Source: Capitulum mitella
Taxonomy: Eukaryota; Arthropoda; Thecostraca; Pollicipedomorpha; Pollicipedidae
Direction: 5' to 3'
DNA: 64,000 nt
Assembly: GCA_030062745.1 (NCBI GenBank)
Contig: CP099842.1
Location: 31,534,901 to 31,598,900 of the forward strand
Positions 58,501 through 64,000 of the stretch are shown here, in pieces. How positions within the stretch are numbered: position 1 is the first letter of the stretch; every line of letters starts with the position of its first letter. The translations under genes were made by a program, and so were the position numbers. The notes under the pieces were generated by a model. That model was not told where the DNA came from. It ran no database searches and worked only from the letters and a program-made list of their open reading frames with translations.

Positions 58501-60734
58501 ACTTCATATTTTTACACTAATATATATTTACGCCTACGATTTGTACTCCCGACATCAAGAACAAAACACTGCATTATCGTGCACGCGAAGAACCAGTCTC
58601 GAAACCGTGACAACACCATCCGTTTTCAGTTGTTTAAAACAACTGCCAGATATCTGGTCCACGACACCCGGCTTGGAGACGACGATGACATTTGCCAAGC
58701 TTCAGACAATCAAAAGGCCACCGCACCACGAGCCAATTTTGCACATAATTAATCAAGCGTATCCGAATTCCACGAACTTCAGTGAAATGTTCCTAAAGTC
58801 GTCCAATACAATTAGCCGCACCAGATCTACCAGCTGGCCCGTGACCTATGAATAACCAACGCCCAACAGCTGCTAAATTTGATTAACCGAGACAGCCGGG
58901 CAGCACTAAGCATCGGCTACTTGTTCCGTGGCAACGGACGAAACCGACGTAAGGCGCTTCGGGGAACACGGGGTCAGGGAGAGCTTCCAAAACGAACGAT
59001 ATATCGGACCCCGCCTGGCGCGAAGCGGAACTCATTACCAACGCACACAGTTTAGTACGCTTTAGTATTACCACTGATGTTAATAGCTACGATCCACATA
59101 AATACAGCGCAGTAGCACATGAAGGAAAACGTCAAACTTGACTTTAGTATCGCCATCAGCATGCACTGGCCAACCATCAAACGACAGAAATCGAAAGCAT
59201 ATGTAACTCCCCTGAACCCAGATATGTCTCCATGACTACTGATCGGAGAAGGGGCCAAAATAAACCCGTTAGCCGGATAGGCAGCTCGACCACGGTCCCA
59301 AACCAGCGGTACAACGAAACGCGACATCCAAAAACATCAGCGGATGGCACGGTCACATACTGTGTAAGTTGGTAATAATTTTAGTGGCGTTTTGTTGCAC
59401 ATGCAAGACAAAGCATAAGAAGAAATCATCAGCACAACAAAACCTGAGAAGAAAGGGTTCTATGAAGTCAGCTGCAGCAACCATTCTTGTTTTCATCGAC
59501 GCAATGAAACCTTTCCACGCATTATGCCCCACAGTGCTACGAAACGCCAATGAAAAGGTGCCGCAGGTGACCGGGCTCCCGCATGTTACGACCAGTGACT
59601 GCCGCGGTCTCAGCATGAGGACTGCGACATAACGACGGACCATCAGCAGCCCGCCGTCAGACGGACCGTCCTGGCCCGGTCAGCCGTCAGCAGACGGCCG
59701 CGCCCGCTGCGCCCGAACGGTGCCCCGCCGGCGGTCAGTCAGGTCTCCGGGAGCCGCCACCGGACACGCCGGTACCGAGGGCTCCGAACCGGCACAGCCG
59801 TGACCGACCACGGCGGGGAAACGGACACCGCGACCTCAGAGATTTGGACCGGTCGAGCCATAGCAAGACTGCTCATTTCGTCTTGTGTTCAGATTTCCCG
59901 GGTTTCTCAGTCACACCACGGTTCAGATTTCTCAGGTCAAGATTATTCTCAGCTTTGGGCAGCGTTCGCCTGCGCGAATGCCAAAATACGGTACTCGACA
60001 GCGAATGAGACAGAAAGGCCTTGCTGAATACAAAAAAGGTAGAGAAATGCTAGTTGGCAGACAGAAGAAAAAGCAGCCGGTCAGACGGCTGCGAGTCGAC
60101 CAAGTGACGAAATGACGAGCACTGTAAACGATGACTCCGCGCGATTTCAGTATTCCAATACGTCGATGACACTGCAACGATCAATCGATAGGCGACAACA
60201 GGCCACAATGTTCATCAGCTAAACGTAAACAACACCGCTAATAGTAAACAACACCGCAAAGCATTCTAACAACCAATCAAAAGCAACGAACAACAACAAA
60301 GATATGCGGGACCAGGAGGAAGCCGCCAAGTCCGCTGTCTTACGCACGGTATGGTTAGTCATTTCCGGTGTATTTTAGGGGTGCTCAAAGCCCAGGGAGT
60401 CGAAGTCTGGGCTGAGGAGATTCTGTCCTAGTCTGTATGAGATAACACCGCATTAAAGCCGCCGTCTGCCGCAATCTGCTGTCTGTACACCGGACAGTCT
60501 CTCAGAAGTGCAGCTGAGTCCAAGTCTCTCGTCTGCCAGTCTGCCGACCGTCCCGGCCCATCTGTCGGCGAATCTCTGTCCGCGCCGTCAGCCGGCGGGC
60601 CTCACCCTGAGCAGCTGCTGCAGCTCGTGGTGGTGGTAGCGCTTCTGGTGGGCGGCGGCCGAGGCCAGCTGCAGCAGGTACTCGTTCCGCGCCGACGTCG
60701 ACTTTTCCTCCACCTGGTCCTTCTTTGCCGACAG
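39918..60734 (-). CDS. nwk: Nervous wreck / FCHSD-type F-BAR and double-SH3 protein (5' partial)
   Basis: Proteins of this family bend membranes with an F-BAR domain and activate WASp/Arp2/3 actin assembly through their SH3 domains; in Drosophila Nwk controls endosomal traffic at the neuromuscular synapse. Thirteen exons join in phase for 819 residues plus stop (2,460 bases, divisible by three): rear part of the F-BAR domain and its coiled-coil extension (1-~225), acidic and Gly/Pro-rich linker (~225-383), SH3a (~384-435), Ser/Pro linker with the family motif Ile-Ser-Phe-Ser-Ser-Val-Asp-Tyr, SH3b (~488-545) and a long Pro/Ala-rich tail. The N-terminal half of the F-BAR domain is missing; its exons must lie beyond 64000 or in unrecognised sequence past 60734. 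Introns hold three tRNA-Pro genes and several arrays that touch splice sites. FCHSD1/2 are the vertebrate equivalents. Confidence 0.93.
40563..44499. other. nwk intron before the last exon
   Basis: About 3.9 kb without a recognised exon. It contains the 43-bp tandem array at 41921-42366. Other frames are shadows of GC-rich sequence. Confidence 0.55.
41921..42366. repeat. 43-bp tandem repeat, ten copies plus partial
   Basis: The unit starts GTGTACTGCCGGGGGCGGGG and ends GACGCCTGTGTGTACC. Copies start at 41921, 41964, 42007, 42050, 42093, 42136, 42179, 42222, 42265, 42308 and 42351 (partial) and are nearly identical. The period is 1 modulo 3, so open frames cycle through all three phases. Confidence 0.98.
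44500..44643 (-). CDS. nwk: nwk exon 12 (in window): proline-rich tail
   Basis: 144 bases, phase 0/0, between tcccCAG and GTCACA. It encodes Pro-Pro-Val-Phe-Thr-Pro-Pro, Leu-Val-Ile-Val-Thr-Gln-Pro-Thr-Pro and Gly-Ser-Pro-Glu-Pro-Pro-Gln. Confidence 0.8.
44646..44893. repeat. Tandem array at the acceptor of nwk exon 12
   Basis: About ten units of 22-24 bp ('ggaccggccgacaccgagac' plus 'att' or 'act'), with the first unit inside the polypyrimidine tract of the acceptor (ggtccccag on the minus strand). Confidence 0.9.
46225..46439 (-). CDS. nwk: nwk exon 11 (in window): SH3b
   Basis: 215 bases, phase 1 to phase 0. A full SH3 domain: Cys-Arg-Ala-Leu-Tyr-Asp-Tyr-Asp, Asp-Glu-Glu-Leu-Ser-Leu, [21 protein letters not shown]. 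The Asn-Gly-Arg-x-Gly-x-Phe-Pro-Ser block is typical of the second SH3 of FCHSD proteins. Confidence 0.95.
46827..46977 (-). CDS. nwk: nwk exon 10 (in window): inter-SH3 linker
   Basis: 151 bases, phase 0 to phase 1. It encodes Gly-Ile-Ser-Phe-Ser-Ser-Val-Asp-Tyr, a motif following SH3a in Nwk/FCHSD, then a Pro/Glu-rich linker ending before GTACGG. Confidence 0.88.
47370..47504 (-). CDS. nwk: nwk exon 9 (in window): SH3a
   Basis: 135 bases, phase 0/0. It encodes Ala-Gln-Asn-Pro-Asp-Glu-Leu-Ser-Ile, [11 protein letters not shown], Gly-Leu-Ile-Pro-His-Asn-Tyr-Val-Glu: the ALYDY continuation, conserved Trp and Pro-x-x-Tyr of an SH3 domain. Confidence 0.95.
47515..47745. repeat. Tandem array at the acceptor of nwk exon 9
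   Basis: Five units of 42-48 bp starting 'caccggcccacagtcaggtc' then 'aggggaaccatcagggggaa', at 47519, 47561, 47603, 47648 and 47696. The first begins about 15 bases from the exon. Confidence 0.92.
48717..48788 (+). tRNA. trnP-AGG: tRNA-Pro (anticodon AGG)
   Basis: 72 bases. GGCTCGT pairs with ACGAGCC and the discriminator is C. The A box is TTGGTCTAGGGG, the B box GGTTCAAATCC. The anticodon loop TTAGGGT gives AGG. It differs from the two CGG copies nearby by one base. It lies in the nwk intron between exons 8 and 9, opposite strand. No TTTT follows within 25 bases, so the terminator is unclear. Confidence 0.96.
49138..49427 (-). CDS. nwk: nwk exon 8 (in window): linker and start of SH3a
   Basis: 290 bases, phase 1 to phase 0. 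A Gly/Trp/Pro-rich linker is followed by Cys-Ile-Ala-Leu-Phe-Ala-Tyr-Glu, the first strand of SH3a, before GTACGG. Confidence 0.9.
49394..49567. repeat. Duplicated 5' edge of nwk exon 8 with CAGGTCA repeats
   Basis: 49394-49438 (first codons of exon 8 plus its acceptor) recurs in diverged form at 49520-49566 ('gtcatctgctcc', 'gactgggcagc', 'cactggtgacagg'). The ~80 bases between are made of 'caggtcaagtcg'-type repeats. Confidence 0.75.
49839..49910 (+). tRNA. trnP-CGG: tRNA-Pro (anticodon CGG), copy 1
   Basis: 72 bases with the same backbone as the AGG gene; anticodon loop TTCGGGT. TTTT at 49922-49925 is a Pol III terminator. In the nwk intron between exons 7 and 8, opposite strand. Its sequence is the exact reverse complement of 50099-50170. 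Confidence 0.97.
50099..50170 (-). tRNA. trnP-CGG: tRNA-Pro (anticodon CGG), copy 2
   Basis: 72 bases, identical to copy 1 but inverted, 3' ends facing 188 bases apart. AAAA at 50090-50093 on plus gives TTTT just after its 3' end. Same nwk intron, sense to nwk. Confidence 0.97.
50281..50440. repeat. Array at the 3' edge of nwk exon 7
   Basis: Units of ~33 bp on the minus strand read GGACCGCGAGGGTGAGTCTC then CCGGGACCAGAC. The exon end GGACCGCGAGG|GTGAGT is the first unit; the second (donor changed to GTTAGT) starts 33 bp on, and more diverged units continue to about 50281. Confidence 0.85.
50441..50588 (-). CDS. nwk: nwk exon 7 (in window): acidic linker
   Basis: 148 bases, phase 0 to phase 1. 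It encodes Asp-Asp-Asp-Ser-Asp-Leu-Asn-Asp, a Pro-rich stretch and Asp-Gly-Gln-Asp-Asp-Asp-Tyr-Glu-Cys. Tandem arrays derived from its own edges lie on both sides. Confidence 0.82.
50589..51062. repeat. Array at the 5' edge of nwk exon 7
   Basis: About ten diverged units of ~43-46 bp, e.g. 'tcgcggtactgccgacacac' then 'gggccaggtcaggtcaca'. The unit contains the exon's first codons (TACCGCGA) and acceptor (tgtcggCAG on minus). The farthest copy, near 51022-51060, also keeps 'atgtcgtcaccgcggcactgc', reaching further into the exon sequence. Confidence 0.8.
52238..52272. repeat. 8-bp tandem repeat at donor of nwk exon 6
   Basis: 'gccgctcg' repeated about four times, ending ~10 bases from the donor of exon 6. 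Confidence 0.8.
52283..52435 (-). CDS. nwk: nwk exon 6 (in window): end of F-BAR extension
   Basis: 153 bases, phase 0/0, from gcgAAG|TGC to GAACAG|GTGAGC. It encodes Arg-Trp-Val-Thr-Leu-Arg-Ser-Asp-Gly and [13 protein letters not shown], aligning with 'ARLDLLKQIGVSVDTWL' of FCHSD2. A nearer acceptor (gttccAG at 52381) is stronger by eye but would break phase. Confidence 0.72.
54758..54835 (-). CDS. nwk: nwk exon 5 (in window)
   Basis: 78 bases, phase 0/0, between gccgCAG and GTAGGC. It encodes [15 protein letters not shown], equivalent to the 'K.DE.R.NIRKAE' helix of FCHSD. Confidence 0.85.
56343..56495 (-). CDS. nwk: nwk exon 4 (in window): coiled coil
   Basis: 153 bases, phase 0/0. It encodes [15 protein letters not shown] and a heptad-like Leu/Gln stretch. 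Two donors compete: GTGAAA at 56351 (phase 1) and AAAAG|GTGGGC at 56343. The second was chosen because it keeps phase with the next exon. Confidence 0.88.
57050..57145 (-). CDS. nwk: nwk exon 3 (in window)
   Basis: 96 bases, phase 0/0. It encodes Tyr-Asn-Ile-Glu-Cys-Tyr and Phe-Glu-Pro-Cys-Glu-Gly-Asp-Ser before GTGAGG, matching the 'F.FQPCD.D' block of FCHSD2. Confidence 0.9.
57867..57989 (-). CDS. nwk: nwk exon 2 (in window): F-BAR helix
   Basis: 123 bases, phase 0/0. It encodes Met-Glu-Gly-Asp-Thr-Tyr-Glu-Lys-Ile, [13 protein letters not shown], the segment after the histidine-tyrosine motif in FCHSD F-BAR domains. Confidence 0.92.
60606..60734 (-). CDS. nwk: nwk exon (first in window): F-BAR helix
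   Basis: 129 bases, phase 0/0, between ccgCAG and GTGAGG. It encodes [20 protein letters not shown], matching the FCHSD pattern 'A.NDYLL.LAA.NAHQ.RYY'. Confidence 0.92.
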
Positions 60735-62040
60735 CTGCGGCGTCCGGCAGACACGGTCAGACCGGGGCAGAGGCGGCGGCACGCGAACGCCAGGGAAACC
60801 ACGCTGCAACGAGATCTACTGAATCACCGTATTTAAGGTCAGCTTTCCACTGCATCAAATGATAAACACAATTACTTATTCGCTAAGCCTCGCTTCCCAA
60901 AACGGGCACCACTGCCCAACACTGCAAAACCTTCACAGACTACACCACAACGCCGAACGTGGCACCCCCGCAGGCAGGACGGCCCCAGCAGCCTGTTGTG
61001 TCCTGCTGCCCAGCGCGGTCGACGCCAGACATGCTACCGCTGCAGGGCGCCGACAGACCCGTGTTGTGCGGGTCGCTTCACGCAACCACACGCGATGCTT
61101 CTAGCCGTTATCAATTCCCCGCGTCAGCTGCAGCTGCAGGGGTGCAACTGCACGACCCATCAAAATTAATATCCAGAGGGACGCACTGCCAAGCGACATG
61201 ACGCTTACTGTCCAGGCACAGCGAAAAATGTGAATTCCTTCCAAAACGGCCTCGTCTCGGTGCCGAAATAACGGACATCTGGTCGCCCTATATTTCCATC
61301 TGGTCGGTAGGATCGCCAAAAATCCCCAACGGAACGTCGTGAAAGGTTCGAGCGAGGCGCGCAACAGGTCGAGGAAAACGCCCACATCCTTATCACCCGC
61401 CACAAGAGGTGCTCAAAACAGGCCGACGGCTAGCGGCGAACGGATAAGCAGTCGTCAACCGAGGTGTTGTTGCCGACCTCCCGGCCGGTCGTGCTGTCAA
61501 GGTCGCGCCAGCTGACGCCTGCTCGCGCCCGCCGCAAGGTCCCAGTCCTAACTGCGCGGCCGCGGCGTGCGTGGAATCGTGCGTGGAAACTGATTCATTT
61601 GCTGAGACGGAATGTCAGTGCGGACGAGACGCGGTCCAGACGGAACACAAGGGCTAACAGAGCAGTGCCAACACGGCCGACGTCCGCAGATCGATCCCGG
61701 CCGCGCGGAGGCCGGCAGACCTGCGTGGGTTGATGGAGGGTCCACGCAATGTTGAGACCACCTCGCAGATATTGTAACGAGGATCGCTTTTCACCTTGCA
61801 CTTGGCCCCCCAGCCGAGACTGAAATTCGTCTTTCTCTCGCGCCTCCTCGGGTCACCGATCGCGGCCCGGGTCAGGGCGGAGATCATGGCAGGGGTCGGA
61901 ATCGGGTGACCTCGGCGGGCTGGGGAAAATCTCGACCCGGGCGCGAGAGGACGACTCCGGTCCGGTTGGAGACCGACGTCGACCAGCGTCGGAGGCGGAT
62001 CTCTATCGGGGTCGGAGAGTGCTATCGGCCGGGGTGGGAG
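60735..62040. other. nwk upstream intron
   Basis: No further F-BAR exon could be recognised here. The exon at 60606-60734 begins with an acceptor, so more coding sequence must lie upstream, probably beyond the window. Confidence 0.5.
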
Positions 62041-62049
62041 GGGGTGATC

Positions 62050-62340
62050 CCCGCCGGTGGTAGAGGCTAATCTCGGTTGGGGTCGGCGTCTGGAGGGGGG
62101 AGATCTCGGCCGGGGTCGCACGGTGATCCCTGTCGGGGTCGCGGCAGTGATCTCGGTCGGGGTCCGCAGGCTGATCTCGGTCGGGGTCCGCAGGTTGATC
62201 TCGGTCAGGGCCGCACGCTGATCTCGGTCAGGGTCCGCAGGTTGATCTCGGTCGGGGTCCGCAGGTTGATCTCGGTCGGGGTCGCACGCTGATCTCGGTC
62301 GGGGCCGGGCGGTGATCTCAGTCGGGGTCCGGGGTCGGGG
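62050..62340. repeat. Degenerate 'gatctcggtcggggtccgcag' repeat
   Basis: About nine units of 20-25 bp ('ggtccgcaggttgatctcgg' plus 'tcgg'), grading into the hexamer-based satellite that follows. Confidence 0.85.
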
Positions 62341-64000
62341 TCGGGAAGGGGTCGTGGTCGGGGTCGTGGTCGTGGTCGTGGTCGGGGTCGTGGTCGGGGT
62401 CGTGGTCGGGGTCGGGAAGGGGTCGTGGTCGGGGTCGTGGTCGGGGTCGGGAAGGGGTCGTGGTCGGGGTCGTGGTCGGGGTCGTGGTCGGGGTCGGGAA
62501 GGGGTCGTGGTCGGGGTCGTGGTCGGGGTCGTGGTCGGGGTCGGGTAGGGGTCGTGGTCGGGGTCGGGAAGGGGTCGTGGTCGGGGTCGTGGTCGGGGTC
62601 GTGGTCGGGGTCGTGGTCGGGGTCGTGGTCGGGGTCGGGAAGGGGTCGTGGTCGGGGTCGTGGTCGGGGTCGGGAAGGGGTCGTGGTCGGGGTCGGGGGG
62701 GTCGGGTCGGGGTCGTGGTCGGGGTCGGGGTCGGGGTCGGGGTCGTGGTCGGGGTCGTGGTCGGGGTCGTGGTCGGGGTCGTGGTCGGGGTCGGGAAGGG
62801 GTCGTGGTCGGGGTCGTGGTCGGGGTCGTGGTCGGGGTCGTGGTCGGGGTCGGGGTCGGGGTCGTGGTCGGGGTCGTGGTCGGGGTCGGGAAGGGGTCGT
62901 GGTCGGGGTCGGGTCGGGGGGGTCGGGGTCGGGGTCGTGGTCGGGGTCGGGAAGGGGTCGTGGTCGGGGTCGTGGTCGGGGTCGTGGTCGGGGTCGTGGT
63001 CGGGGTCGTGGTCGGGGTCGGGAAGGGGTCGTGGTCGGGGTCGTGGGGTCGGGAAGGGGTCGGGTCGGGGTCGGGGTCGGGTCGGGGTCGTGGTCGGGGT
63101 CGGGGTCGGGGTCGGGAAGGGGTCGGGGTCGGGGTCGTGGTCGGGGTCGTGTCGGGGTCGGGGTCGGGAAGGGGTCGTGGTCGGGGTCGTGGTCGGGGTC
63201 GGGAAGGGGTCGGGGTCGTGGTCGGGGTCGGGAAGGGGTCGTGGTCGGGGTCGGGGTGGTCGGGGTCGTGGTCGGGGTCGGGTCGGGGTCGTGGTCGGGG
63301 TCGTGGTCGGGGTCGGGAAGGGGTCGTGGTCGGGGTCGTGGTCGGGGTCGGGAAGGGGTCGTGTGGGGTCGTGGTCGGGGTCGTGGTCGGGGTCGGGAAG
63401 GGGTCGTGGTCGGGGTCGTGGTCGGGGTCGGGAAGGGGTCGTGGTCGGGGTCGGGGTCGGGGTCGTGGTCGGGGTCGGGAAGGGGTCGTGGTCGGGGTCG
63501 TGGTCGGGGTCGGGAAGGGGTCGTGGTCGGGGTCGGGAAGGGGTCGTGGTCGGGGTCGTGGTCGGGGTCGTGGTCGGGAAGGGGTCGTGGTCGGGGTCGT
63601 GGTCGGGGTCGGGAAGGGGTCGTGGTCGGGGTCGGGAAGGGGTCGTGGTCGGGGTCGGGAAGGGGTCGTGGTCGGGGTCGGGAAGGGGTCGTGGTCGGGG
63701 TCGGGAAGGGGTCGTGGTCGGGGTCGTGGTCGGGGTCGTGGTCGGGGTCGGGAAGGGGTCGTGGTCGGGGTCGGGAAGGGGTCGGGGTCGGGGTCGTGGT
63801 CGGGGTCGGGAAGGGGTCGGGGTCGGGAGGGGTCGTGGTCGGGGTCGGGAAGGGGTCGTGGGAGGGTCGGGGTCGGGGTCGTGGTCGGGGTGGTCGGGGT
63901 CGGGGTCGGGGTCGGGGTCGGAGGGGGGAAGGGGTCGTGGTCGGGGGGTCGGGGTCGGGTCGGGGTCGGGGTCGGGGTCGGGGGGGTCGTGGTCGGGGTC
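62330..64000. repeat. G-rich satellite of GGTCGT/GGTCGG hexamers
   Basis: At least 1.67 kb, reaching the window end, of GGTCGT, GGTCGG and GGGAAGGG blocks in higher-order order ('ggtcgtggtcggggtcggga' then 'agggg'). The plus strand is G-rich with four or more close GGGG/GGG runs throughout, so G-quadruplexes are possible. The open frames in it are artefacts of repetition. Confidence 0.97.

Overview
This window is nuclear DNA from an animal. Its genes are split by introns with GT/AG sites, it carries Pol III tRNA genes with internal A and B boxes, and dispersed short transposon-like elements and many minisatellites fill the introns. The exons are extremely GC-rich and CpG is not depleted. The gene content fits an invertebrate, most likely an arthropod and perhaps a crustacean such as a barnacle. 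That taxonomic guess is inference only.

Two large genes lie head to tail on the minus strand. The first (34960 down to 2246) is a complete FREM2-type extracellular matrix gene. I could join 23 coding exons by reading frame, splice sites and intron phase. They give about 3,169 residues: signal peptide, about 12 CSPG repeats in one 5-kb first exon, five Calx-beta domains each split over two exons, the long FRAS/FREM membrane-proximal region, one transmembrane helix and a cytoplasmic tail ending in a PDZ-ligand-like Ser-Glu-Val. The sum is in frame only if one extra base in exon 1 (an A run at 30446-30448) is discounted, so the locus holds either a one-base assembly error or a real frameshift allele. 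Its introns contain a complete nucleoredoxin-like gene on the opposite strand (16486-16926) and a tRNA-Ile gene.

The second gene (60734 down to 39918, its 5' end beyond the window) is a nervous wreck / FCHSD-type F-BAR and double-SH3 adaptor that links membrane curvature to actin. Thirteen exons join in phase: the rear of the F-BAR domain, an acidic and proline-rich linker, SH3a, SH3b, and a long proline/alanine-rich tail. Three tRNA-Pro genes sit in its introns; two of them (anticodon CGG) are identical and convergent.

Layout: 1-2245 flank with degenerate ~170-bp repeats; 2246-34960 FREM2 gene; 34961-39917 intergenic with two MITE-like elements; 39918-60734 nwk gene; 60735-64000 nwk intron or upstream, ending in a G-rich hexamer-based satellite that runs off the window.

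The most unusual signal is a recurring one. In both large genes, tandem arrays lie against exon edges and are built from the exon's own terminal codons plus its splice site: FREM2 exon 1 and exon 17 at their 3' ends, nwk exon 7 at both ends, and nwk exon 8 at its 5' end. Other arrays abut the acceptors of nwk exons 9 and 12.
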